Positions 1 to 10,900 of a DNA stretch of 19,511 bases are shown here, piece by piece. The DNA lies in assembly GCF_001949145.1 (NCBI RefSeq), contig NW_019091465.1, positions 1,543,061-1,562,571 on the forward strand, in the 5' to 3' direction. Made by a program: the position numbers and the translations under genes. Numbering within the stretch: the first letter of the stretch is position 1; each line of letters starts with the position of its first letter. The notes under the pieces are model-generated. The model was not told where the DNA came from and ran no database searches. It saw only the letters and a list, made by a program, of their open reading frames with translations. Source of the stretch: Acanthaster planci. Taxonomy: Eukaryota > Echinodermata > Asteroidea > Valvatida > Acanthasteridae.

Positions 1-1841
1 GTATAGCTAATTTCAGACCTATTTTACATCATTATTCCGAGGGTAATAAGACAGGACCAAATCAATTTTTGAAGATTGCTCCAAAGACATATGCACTTTC
101 AAGTTGCTACCTGTTATTCAAGGCAGTGCCGTCTCAAAAGTGAAACAAGACGACTTCTAATCTCTAGTCTAATTTCAAGACATGCAAAGGGCCTTCTTTC
201 TACATTTCCAAGGAACAAATTGACTACAACTACAGTCTGCTGGCCACTGTGAATCAAACCATGCATTAATTTGGTTGAACTCAAGAGGATGCAAATAGAA
301 AGCAAGAGCAATAAAGCCAAGACATTCCTCAAGAGACAGACTACTGACAACCTCAAAAGCATGGAAACATAAAGAACATTTCAAATGTTTCATGTTATGA
401 TATATGTAAGTTATGACCATATACGGCATGTGCTTCGGCAGTGTAATTACCCTTCCCCAATACGGCCGTTTCACAATAGGGCGCCTCCTAGAGTTTGCAA
501 TGCATTGGCCAATCACAGCGCTCGAAATTTGTCGACCCTTTCTAAACGCGCTTTGGGTCGACAACTTTCACGCATTGTGATTGGCCAATGTGTTGCAAAC
601 TCTTGGTGGCGCCTTGTTGTGAAACGGCCGTATTCCAGGGATTCACAAACTGTTGTACAGGTCTAAAAATTCAGAGATCTATCTCTTTCTGGCCTAATCT
701 CGAAATCAAGCATCGCCTATCACAAATATAAAATTGGAAGTGTTAAAAGTTCTAGATCTCTTTGACAAATGGATACATGTAGAGGTGTACAGTGAATTCA
801 AATTGAGGCTCACAAGCAACTTTCAGCAAAGGCACGAAAGCCATGAACTGGGTTTATCCCCGAGAATGATAAGCCCTACACACAGAGCTTAGCCACACAA
901 AGAACAAAATGAAGTCATTAATAGATAAATAGCCTGCCATGCATTGGACAGCAGAACGAATGCAGTCTAGATGGATCCTATGTACAGTTTGGTTGAAGAA
1001 GAACACAGAATTGCAGCCAAATCGAATTTGTGAAGGTCTTGCAGCCTTAAAGGACATGAAGGATTTATCGACTACAAATTTAAATTCACGTTTTTACAAT
1101 GCCATGCAATGCAGTATACAGAAAAAAAGCAGCATCACGTAAACTGAAATTCTAAAGATAATTTGGCCAAATCTACAAGTTCTAGAAGCAACATCATCCC
1201 ACGCCATGCATATGAAACAATGCTCACCCGCCCTCCTAGAAAGCTATTCATAACCTGCTTGGAGGCATGCGTAATGTATATTAATAATCATGGCATCATT
1301 AGTATTTTGGAATTATTCATGGTTCCTTCATGAATATGGATGAGAGAACTACGTCAACACTTTGGCCATGATTAAAGCTCGACATTTGCAGACTCTAGGC
1401 TGTGACTATTTGATATGCATGTTCATAAATATTCATGATGAAAAGCTTGTGGATGATTGTGGGCAAGGACTGATTTTATAAACGGGGGGTGCAGGGAACT
1501 AGAATAAATTCAACAATGCTGTAATGAGTTAAACTAATGAAGTTATTTTCCAGTGCAGCACGTTTGGAAATTTCACAAAACTTCAATTGAAATAAAACAA
1601 AAGTTAACTGATGTTTCAAAATATTAGAATCTTTGAGTTTCTTAATTTTTTCAAATTTACAGTAGAAACAAAGTCAGAAAACTAGAAGTGCATTTTTTGG
1701 GCTGACTGTAAATTTTCATTATCCAATACTTATGACATCAAAAAATTACCAAAAAGTCAACGAGATGGATCAAAAACAAATCACCCAATTTGAATTATTC
1801 ATAATAAAGCATCTGAATAATTCATGAACACAGTGAGTCAC
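1..1841. other. Intron after exon 16 (partial)
   Basis: AT-rich sequence with no supported exon on either strand. It holds the fold-back element at 459-634. Between about 1230 and 1460 there is AT-rich sequence rich in TTCATGAATA-like words, without a clear repeat unit. Short open frames here have no recognisable protein features. Confidence 0.6.
459..634. mobile_element. Fold-back (palindromic) element, MITE-like
   Basis: Two arms of about 80 bp are inverted copies of each other. The left arm begins AATACGGCCGTTTCACAA and includes GGCGCC, GAGTTTGCAA and CATTGGCCAATCACA, ending GTCGACCC. The right arm is the same reversed, with scattered mismatches, separated by a short spacer (about 545-560). 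No coding capacity. It could be a non-autonomous DNA transposon whose ends form the whole element; no target duplication was resolved. Confidence 0.75.
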
Positions 1842-1991
1842 CTGAGCTTCGTTGTCCAGTTTTTCCAGCAGCTGCATGAACCTGGCGATCTCCTTGAAAG
1901 CAGCCTGGATCTGGCAGTCATAGGTGTAGATCTCTGAGGAGGAGAGCGCCCTCTGGAGGGTCTCCACTCGCTCGCCAAAAGAGGCAAGGTC
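1842..1991 (-). CDS. Exon 16, dynein heavy chain, entry to linker region
   Basis: 150 nt (50 codons), residues 956-1005, phase 0 at both ends. The acceptor is GCACTTTTTCAG and the donor is GTGACT. It reads DLASFGERVETLQRALSSSE then IYTYDCQIQAAFKEIARFMQ. It is an alpha-helical segment immediately downstream of the W-x-N-L-K module. The next coding exon (linker, DHC_N2) must lie left of the window, since I find no further conserved exon in 1-1841. Confidence 0.85.
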
Positions 1992-4900
1992 CTGAAAAAG
2001 TGCAAAATAGTATTCAATAGATTAGAAATAGTATTCAGCCAGTTTGGTTGGGCCTAGGGTGAGCTGAATATTTGAATAATTGAATATAAGGTATTTCATT
2101 TCAAATATTCAAATTATGGAATATATAAATATTTTAGTTTGAAAATTGAATATTCAGAGTTGAAAATCCTTGAAATAAATGGAAGATAATTCCATTATAT
2201 TGGATCCAAAGTTATGTTCTACATGTAAAAAAGGTGTAAACGTTAATTCAAAGCCAGCGGATGCCTTTGCCCAACGATATGGACAATGGGATAAATCACC
2301 ACTTAGGAAATACCTGTCCTGAAAAGTGCATCTTTATCAGAGTTTGAATATTCCAATGTTCAATCATCTCAAACGGTCTCCTGAAACAGCTGGATGTTGA
2401 GCCCCCTAAAACGGCAAAGTACTTCCAGCCACTTTACATGTCTTCCCTCTATAAAGGCCCAGCCTTTGTTTAGACAGACACCTTTAGACATGAAGTCGTT
2501 CCAGCAAACTAGAGCAGGTCAAGGATTGACCCTAAACTCCGCATCCTGAATCTTGTCTCTAAGTATCCAGCATTCAGGGTGCTAGCCGCCAGCCTTTGTT
2601 GGTCTTGAGGTTGTTCGAGCAATGACGGACCCACTGCCTAAGAGTGAGGCCTGAGCTTAAATCGTACCTTTCTACTCCACACCCTTAATATTGTAACTTT
2701 AAGAGACTTACTCTTAATGTTAAGTCCTTGCAAAATCCTCCTAATTATGCGGCCTTAGTACCTCTGTCTTGCCAGTTGTACTGGTATTTTGGTCTTGAGG
2801 CACTGGTGCAACTCCACACAGTACCTCAGTCCAGTTCAGCATCTTACCTTGGTAGGACCGACCCAACTGTTCTGTTTTACAGGCCAAGCCTGTTTAACTC
2901 TTAAACGACACGTCGCTTTTGAAGTTTAATAAATACCACTTTGTTTTCCCACTCAACTTTTAACGACCATCTCTTGGGCACCTTACCTTTATCATTATGG
3001 TCAATTCCTCTTGTATCCGTGGTCCTAATTTCCCACTAGCCTGCAACATTTTGGTTTTGAGGTTGTTAAAGTAACGTGTTGCTGTTCATAGAGAGACCAG
3101 AGCCTCAATGGCACCTTTTTATTCGCAACTCCTGACACTATACTTTTTCGAGACTGTCTCTGAGAGCATCTCACCTTTGTGATGCTGGCCGACTCCTCCT
3201 GTATCCGAGGCCCCAGTCTCTGCTTCGCAAGTGACACTTTGGTCTTCAGGTTGTTCCAGCGCCCAGGGGCGGCGTCGTACAGTGCCCTGGTGCGGTCGGG
3301 CAGGGCCTGTGCGTACTTCTTGAGTAGCAGCACGGTGCGGTTCATGGCCGTGAACTGGCCGTCCATCTCCTGCTGCTTGGCTGACACCTCGTTGAAGATG
3401 CGCATCATCCGCATGAAGGAGGCCGTGTCCCGCTCCTCGCCCGAGATGCTCTCGATCTCCGGCTCGATGCGCTTGAGGAAGGAGTCCAGATCCGTTAGTA
3501 GCTCAGTCACCTACACAAGTGAAGGAAGCGTGGCAGAAAGATTGGAACTTTCCTAAAGTTGTCAATGTTCTCGCTTGGCCGACAAACTTGGTTCTTGCTG
3601 CGAAAACCCAGTTTGGGGAATTTTTGCGGCAGTTTCTTGTGTGCAAGTTTGAAACTTTAACACAACAAAAAGTTGTAAACCCTTTAATAGCCTAACAATG
3701 TCCAAAGTCAACTTGTCTACGGGCAGTCGATTCCAGTTTTAACGCAATTCAAAACTTAATTTGTATTTCCATTTTTGTTCCTTGAAAAAACCACTTGAAA
3801 GTTCTTCAGGCAAAAAGACAGGACCACTGCTGCGGCATATCCGCCCCGAATTGAAGTGCAACCCCAAGCGGCAAAAGAAAGACAGATGGTTGTAAGTTCT
3901 CCAAGCGGGTTCTTGCACGCGTTCTGCGTGTACGCAAAGACCATACATTAAGGAATAAATTCGTTACGCGTCCTCTGCTTGCTTCGCGTCAAACGTGCCA
4001 TCGATCTCCATTATAAACGCCCGCTCTTTTGTTGCACTCAGAGCGGACAGCAGCGAACCGTTCTGGCTCCCTATTGTGTAAAGAGAAGTGTTGTGGCTTC
4101 TAATAGTCTAGTGAAGGTTTTGCGTCGTTTACCTGATCGGTGAGGTATTTAGTGAAAGTCCACATCCAGCGACTGGCGTAGGTCGTCAGGACTTGTTTGA
4201 TTGGCTGTAGATCCACTCGTATCCATCCCACATCTCTGTAGTCAAAGATGCTTGCAATCTCATCCCTGGCAGTCTGCATGGCAGGGAAGAAATTATAGGA
4301 ATGTAAATTCCTCTTTAAAAAGAAGTCCGCTCTGCACCGTTGGTGGGAAGTTCTTGTTTGTTTCTTTGTTTTCTGCAAAACATGAAAATTCTCATCCAAA
4401 GACCGGAGTTAGAAGCCATTTCTGAAGTGGCTCCGTGTTCTCGCGCAGATCTTGCATGCGTCCCATTCCTCTTCAAATGACGGGAGGCAAGACGCATCTT
4501 GCTTAAGAACATGGGCAACAGGACAAACGTTTAACATGGCATATGCTGTGATTTGAGAATCGAGAGGTCTTTTACCCTGTACACGTCGATTTCGGCATCA
4601 AACATGTCCAGTGGCGGCACGTTGTCATACTCGCTGGTGTCCTTGGGCGTCAGGAAGAACTTCTCAGCCGTGCCCATGGCCCCCTTGGCCCCGATGCTGT
4701 ACTGGGACGCTGAACTGGCGCTGAAAGATTTGAAAATTTGAAGCACTGTGATGGTTTACAGCCACCGTCAGTACAGTAGAGCTCAAGTCCAACATCGCAA
4801 CATTAGGGTTTGCTGCGCATGCAGTTCCCCGTGAGCATGGCATCTCACATGACGAACGTTAAACAATTCAGTCTTGATTTGCTTTTGTTTTTAGTCTGTA

Positions 4901-7900
4901 CCTTTAGACAGATCATCAGTCTGTGGTTGCTTAAGGAGTCAAATCTCGTTCATAAAAGCACTGTCAATACAACATTCTGCTGAATAAGAAGGAAAGTTTA
5001 AGTCCCAACCCTCCATCCATCAATATTTTCATTCCTGCTAATAAAGCGTTTAGAAGGTAATCTGCCTGGTACGAAGGAGTTTTTCTGAAAGAGGTCTGAT
5101 GTACATCTTGACCATTCCTTGGACCTCTCAAACATTTTCTTTGTCACGAAGTTGACAAAGTCTTCAGCAGAGTCCGAGATAAAGAGGACCAAAAAAAGGA
5201 TCAGGTCACGAACGATCTTTACCGTCCGCTCTGGGCAGAGCGCAGCGAGCGCTCCGAGGCTGCAGATCGCATCCCGGCCGAGGGACCCAGCTTCTCCAGG
5301 TCCCTCATGGGGTTGGAGCTCAGACGGCCCTGCAGGAACTCGTCAAACGTCTCGTTGATGTTGTGCATCCACAGGAAGGTGTAATTCTTGAACAGCTCCA
5401 GTAATTTCTAACAGAAAAACATTAGACCCCAAAATGAATAATAACGAGCCACATGAATAAACCATTGTGCAACGTTGTGTTTACTGCAGTTTAAAAAAAT
5501 CAACCGAGAATAAAAGCTCAGGAAAGGTTGATATGCTCGTTTCATTTTGAAGGCCTGCAACTGTCCTTATTCACAAGTTGGCCATGTTGAATTGAAAGTG
5601 AGGTCAACTTTTTTTTATTTTGGCATCCGAGAATGAAAATGAAAGCGCTGAAATAAAACTTACTACAAATGAATGTCATTTATGCTGAAGAACTTAAAAC
5701 ATGTGATAAATAATATCTAAATGTTTTAAGCCAGATTTGAAAAAAAAAACCAAAAAATAAAGTGAGGCGTGGAACCCTAAATAGTCTGGCACCACCCCAT
5801 TTAATAGATTACAATGAATAAGATAGATTCTGGGAACATAACAAGAAATGGCATCCCCGTGAATAAGGTCTATTGTGGAAGTCATTCACCATGCACTCGT
5901 CGCCGTTCTCTTTGACCAGCTGAACAATCTGCTCGCACAGCTGCTGTACCTCCTCGTCCAAGCTGATGTACCGCTGGTAGCCTCCCTGCAAACACGACGA
6001 CAAGAAAACAGAAAAGCGTCTACTTCACTGATTCTGTGCCATTTGATCTGCGATTCAAATACTGATCACTCTACTCCTGCAGGACTCAACTCTGAATTGA
6101 GCACAAAAATAAGGGGTTTCCACTTTAAACAAGATGGAAAACCCACCCTTGGGAATATCTGGGTACAACCTGGGGCCAATTTCATAGAGCTGCTTATAAG
6201 CACAAAATTTGCTTAAGCGTGAAACAACCTTACTTGACAAATCAGGTTACCAGCCAAAACTCCACGTACTGTATATTGTTTTGGAATGGTATTCACCTGT
6301 CTTTGGGTTAGCATGACAATCACATAGATTTTGAGCTGGTGACCTTTGTTTTTTTCAATAAGCAAAGTTTTTTGCGCTTAAGCAAATTTGAGCTTTAAGC
6401 AGCTCTATGAAATGGGCCCCTCGTGAACATCTTGGCATCCACAATACAAAAAAAAATGGTTCCTACAATTTGGGGAAAAATTGCAATAAAACTGTTGAAG
6501 CGGCACTGCCGAATCAAATCTTAACACTGTACCAGCAAAAACAGGAAGACTAGACTAACGGCTTCAGAATTAAATTGAACCAGTTGGGCTTTTTTTTTCC
6601 TCTGACCTCCGCATCATGGTTGAGCATCTTGACCAGGGAGCCGCGGTTCTTGAATTCCTCCAGCCACCGGTGGACATTCTCCAGGACGCTGGTGACCGCT
6701 GTGCCCTGGTCCAGCGGAGGGGTGAAGGACACGACGTTTTCAATCAGCTCCATACGGATGGTCAGGACGGGCACCACGGTCCCCTGAGCCTGATGGGAAA
6801 AATCAAACAGGACGCGTTTCGAATTTACAAGATTCAACATGGGCTATGGAAGATGTAGGAGGGAAACCGGCTGGGGTGTTTCTTTTAAAAACTGGGACGA
6901 TCTTTCACACCAGTGCTGTATTGGAGTCCATCAAAAGTCCCTGTAAGGGAACGTTTCCTAATTACAGAAGGCGGTATTTACTGCGGTACCGCTGTATTTT
7001 TTGCGGTACCAGCATTAAGCCCTTTTGGGCAACTAGTGCGGTGCCGCTAAAAATACAGCCGTACCGCAGTAAATACCGCCTTCAACAATTATGAAACGCT
7101 CCCTAAGTCCATCACAAGTCATTCAGTCAATTCACAAGCTATTCAAATGACCTGCGCTAACAGCATTCCTTTGTCATTGTTAACCCTGTGTAATACTCGT
7201 GACTGGCCTTGTGTAAGGACTAGTGATGGACTCAAATACAATACTGTTTCACACAGCTGAAAAGTTAGGAAAGTTTAGCAAAAAAAAAAAAAATTAAGAA
7301 ATATTTTCAAAATAGCCCGTACTATACATCTACATGTTGGTGACAAGCCCAAATGTTGTATAATGTCAAACTTTTTAATTATTTCAAAGAGTTCTAGAAG
7401 TCAAACTTTTCTGAGTGGCACATTCCTGGCAGCGTCATACTCTTCTTTAATGTATGAAACTATCTGCAGGCATCCAACTTGGAAGAAACCAAAAACGAGG
7501 AAACTCCCATTTTTGCAACAATTTGTACCGTATTTTTTCAATTTTCAATGGCGCAAGTCGGAAGTGAAAAACGAGGAAATCAGCGGATCCGAGGAAAAGT
7601 TGCATGTCTGTATAATCTGACATCCTTTTCTGTGGTTGTTTGTATTGAGAAGTGCACCAGTTTGGCTTTTTTTCCCCTCTGACCTCCGCATCATGGTTGA
7701 GCATCTTGACCAGCGAGCCGCGGTTCTTGAATTCCTCCAGCCATCGGTGGACATTCTGTATAATCTGACATCCTTTTCTGTGGTTGTTTGTATTGAGAAG
7801 TGCACTTTTTTCCAACATTTAAAACTGTCCATCCTTCTCTGGACAACAGAGGGCGCTGTAGCTGTGAATGTGACATCTTTCGTATACCCGTGGCTTCCAC

Positions 7901-10900
7901 ATCTACACTTATTTCTGTGCAAATTGTTCTGCATTTTACACACTTTTCGCGATAGGATTTAACATGTTCCACAGACACAACAACTGGTTTAAAAGAGTTT
8001 AATTGACACAAACTGTGCCCATATTAAACGTTTTTCTGGTCGTTATGCATTGAGTAAGAATAATCCCTACAGGTTTTGTACAACAGTCGATTGCTTTTCC
8101 AGGACTAGTTCTTTGCCAAATACATGTATTGAACTAGATAATGGGATGGGGGAACAAAGCTGAAGAACATGAGCTGTGAATGGAAAATGTACAAAGGGAA
8201 GATTACAAATATAATGGTGACAGACCATCAACTACTTTCCTCCTTAAAATTTAAGTTTTACAAAAACCGAAAGTGTCTGAAGGCTTTGAGTTATTTTGTC
8301 AACCTTCCTTTGTGCGTTTACCACTAACTTCCATTGTTCTCTAGCTGTGGCCAACCCTACGGTAACTAGTCTTGCAATCAACTCACTGCTCAAAAACACT
8401 CCACTGCAACACTGACATCATCATTCAAAAATGTCAAGGAAGAAAAATTCAAACAAAACCCTACAAATTGCCCATGTTTTCTTTTACATGTTTTTGACTC
8501 AAGTGCTGTCACAACTATCGGACATTATTCCACCACTCTCTCCAAGTAAGAGCTGCTCAGTGATCCCAACTTGGTCAATACATAAATGCCTCCTTTTGAC
8601 TATTCAGGATCCCTGGACAATTTGCGACGTGCCTTTCAAAACCTGTTGTAGTTTGTTCACGGATATAAGATGATGTTAGAACAGCCACAGCTCCGGATTT
8701 TGTAGTAAAAACTCCATCCACAGGCTACATGCAGTCCTGAAAGTGCTTGACATCGTTTCCCTAGTTGTCAGTCTACACACATCAGTTTAAAAATTGGGGT
8801 AGCTTTCAAAACCGGGCCTTGTTGGTTCACGAATAAAGCTGTTTCACAATGCCTATAGTTCTGTATTTTCAGTTAATGAGACTGCTTGACACCGTCTCCA
8901 GAAGGAGTGGCCAGTCTATTCACGTTGGTTTTTACTTTTGAAGTCCCTAACCACGGCTCAGCAAAGTAGCTTTCAAACGTTCTGCCTGCTTGCAACAGGG
9001 GGACTAATTTCAACAATTCCGGGGATGGGGCAAGTCCTGTTTGCCACTTGAATGGAGGGGACGTGTCATTGAAAAATTAACTCATCTCAGGAACAGCAAA
9101 CTACATTTATTGCGCCAATTCTCTGCTACTTGAGAGTTTTCACCATTTAAAACAAGCACGAAGTTTGGTTGAGAATAATATGCACCTTTTCCATTACAAA
9201 CCTTTTTTTTCAGAAATGACAAGGTAATTTTAATTACCACTCATTTGTATCTATAGGAACTTTAGATTGGAGTCAATGTCCTTCACATATATGCAGTTAC
9301 CAGAAATAACACAACTCGTCTAAACAACAAACAAATCAAGTTTTTGAAATGCCCACTTATGTACGGCCACACACCCAATGTAAACAGTGACAAGAGTTTT
9401 AGTACCAGTATTTTGACAAGATCCGGGTTTAGCTGTTGATGAACCAGTAGTGTGTGTCTTTGAAGTTTGTGACCAGAACATGTGTCCACATCTACACAAA
9501 TTTCCAGCTAGGTTCATAGCCCAACTGAATCTCATACGTAATTCGGGTTCGGAGCCACAACAGATCAGGTCTTTTCTCAGCAATTTTCCGATTCAGACAC
9601 TACGTTTGCTCACGTTGAAGCGTCAACTGTTTGCGTTCGACATCAACATTACGCAGTTGTAACAGATCTGTCACCGGGTACAAGCTACCCACGAATTTAT
9701 CTGGTTCCTTACGCAAATTGCCCTTCTAACCTGTGGACTTGTGGCCGGGAATCAGTCCACTCGGGACAGGCAGACAGGTGGCCCCACTTTGGGTCGATCG
9801 TTTGAAGTTCAATGCTGCATTGCCAGAATATGGCTTATGTCTGCCCTGACAACTTTAAAGTAAAGGGCTTCCAAAATCGAGCCAAACCAAACACAAAGCC
9901 GAGTATTGGCAGAAATGCAGATCGTGTCTTACCTCTGCGACATTAGAGTGGACCAGGGTGTTTAGCATGGACCTGAGGCTCTTCAGGGTGGACTGTTTGA
10001 GACCGTCCAGCACCAAGGCGTCAATGTGGTCCACATAGTCCTCCCAGGCGGGCGAAGCCCTGCTGATCTGGACGGCCTGTGGGGTAGCAAAGGACATGTG
10101 TGAAGGAATGGAAGGCCATGGAGAAACCTTTTGGGGGAATGCGGGGTTGTGGGTCAAAGTTTAGGGATTCAGAGGTTTGGGGTTTTGTTTGGACTGTGAC
10201 AGGCCTAGCGTCAGGCCAACTTTTTGACCTCAAAATCATGTGACATTTATATAGAAGATTTCACTAACGTGATTTTTGATGGTCAGCGTCCAGTTTACAC
10301 AGATGTGTGCGCAAACGTCTCTCAATATCCTGGCATACATGAAACTGCCAGTAGAAATACACAGCTTCGAAAATGCACGTGCATCCAGATATATGGAGTG
10401 CTTCCTAAAACACCTTTGCTCGTTATGTTACGTCACGTGAAAAGACCTCTATGCTATCTGTTGCTCACTCAATTTGATGTAAAAACCAAATGATGCAACG
10501 GCAGCTCCATGTACGCTACTGGAATAATATGCGATGCTTTCTAATTGACTTGCTCAATTTCAAGTTTAAAAACGACAAAAGCGTACTGGAACGCCGGTGG
10601 GTAAGAAAACTTGTAGGAGGTCAGCCAGTCCTGACGATGAATTCAAGTAGTGAAACGGCACCACCGTCATGAAATAAGTAGCTATTACCATAACTGCAAA
10701 TTCTAAAATGGGCGCATGTGAGATTAACGCACCAGACTACAAACCACAATGCTATTTGATTTCTACATAGTGTAACTGAACGTGGCTTTATAAACACCAC
10801 AGTGTAATTGAACGTGGCTTTACAAACACCATAGTGTAACTGAACGTGGCTTTATAAACACCATAGTGTAATTGAACGTGGCTTTATAAACACTATAGTG

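Larger units (their letters stand above)
1992..3174. other. Intron 15
   Basis: The left part (about 2030-2160) is very AT-rich with GAATATTCAA-like palindromic words. The right two thirds is occupied by decayed exon-15 copies, described separately. No other gene is seen. Confidence 0.7.
6790..9932. other. Intron 9 (large)
   Basis: 3.1 kb. Contains the fold-back element 6944-7106, the captured exon-10 fragment with its 51-bp direct repeat (7607-7805), and diffuse decayed tandem repeats at about 8590-9000. I see no other exon, RNA gene or element in 7810-8590 or 9000-9932. Confidence 0.65.

Noticed and set aside
175-666. Overlapping open frames on both strands, the longest 129 codons
   Set aside because: They run into or through the fold-back element at 459-634, have no recognisable domain and show no exon-like composition.
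3025-3174. Extension of exon 15 past its donor as one longer coding region
   Set aside because: The reading beyond 3175 (from VRCSQRQ on) is unlike dynein, runs through the decayed copy in the wrong frame, and a good GT donor with correct phase exists at 3174.
7447-8011. Minus-strand frames of 100-130 codons in intron 9
   Set aside because: They are produced by the exon-10 fragment and its flanking repeats read in several frames. Only the 24-codon piece has homology.
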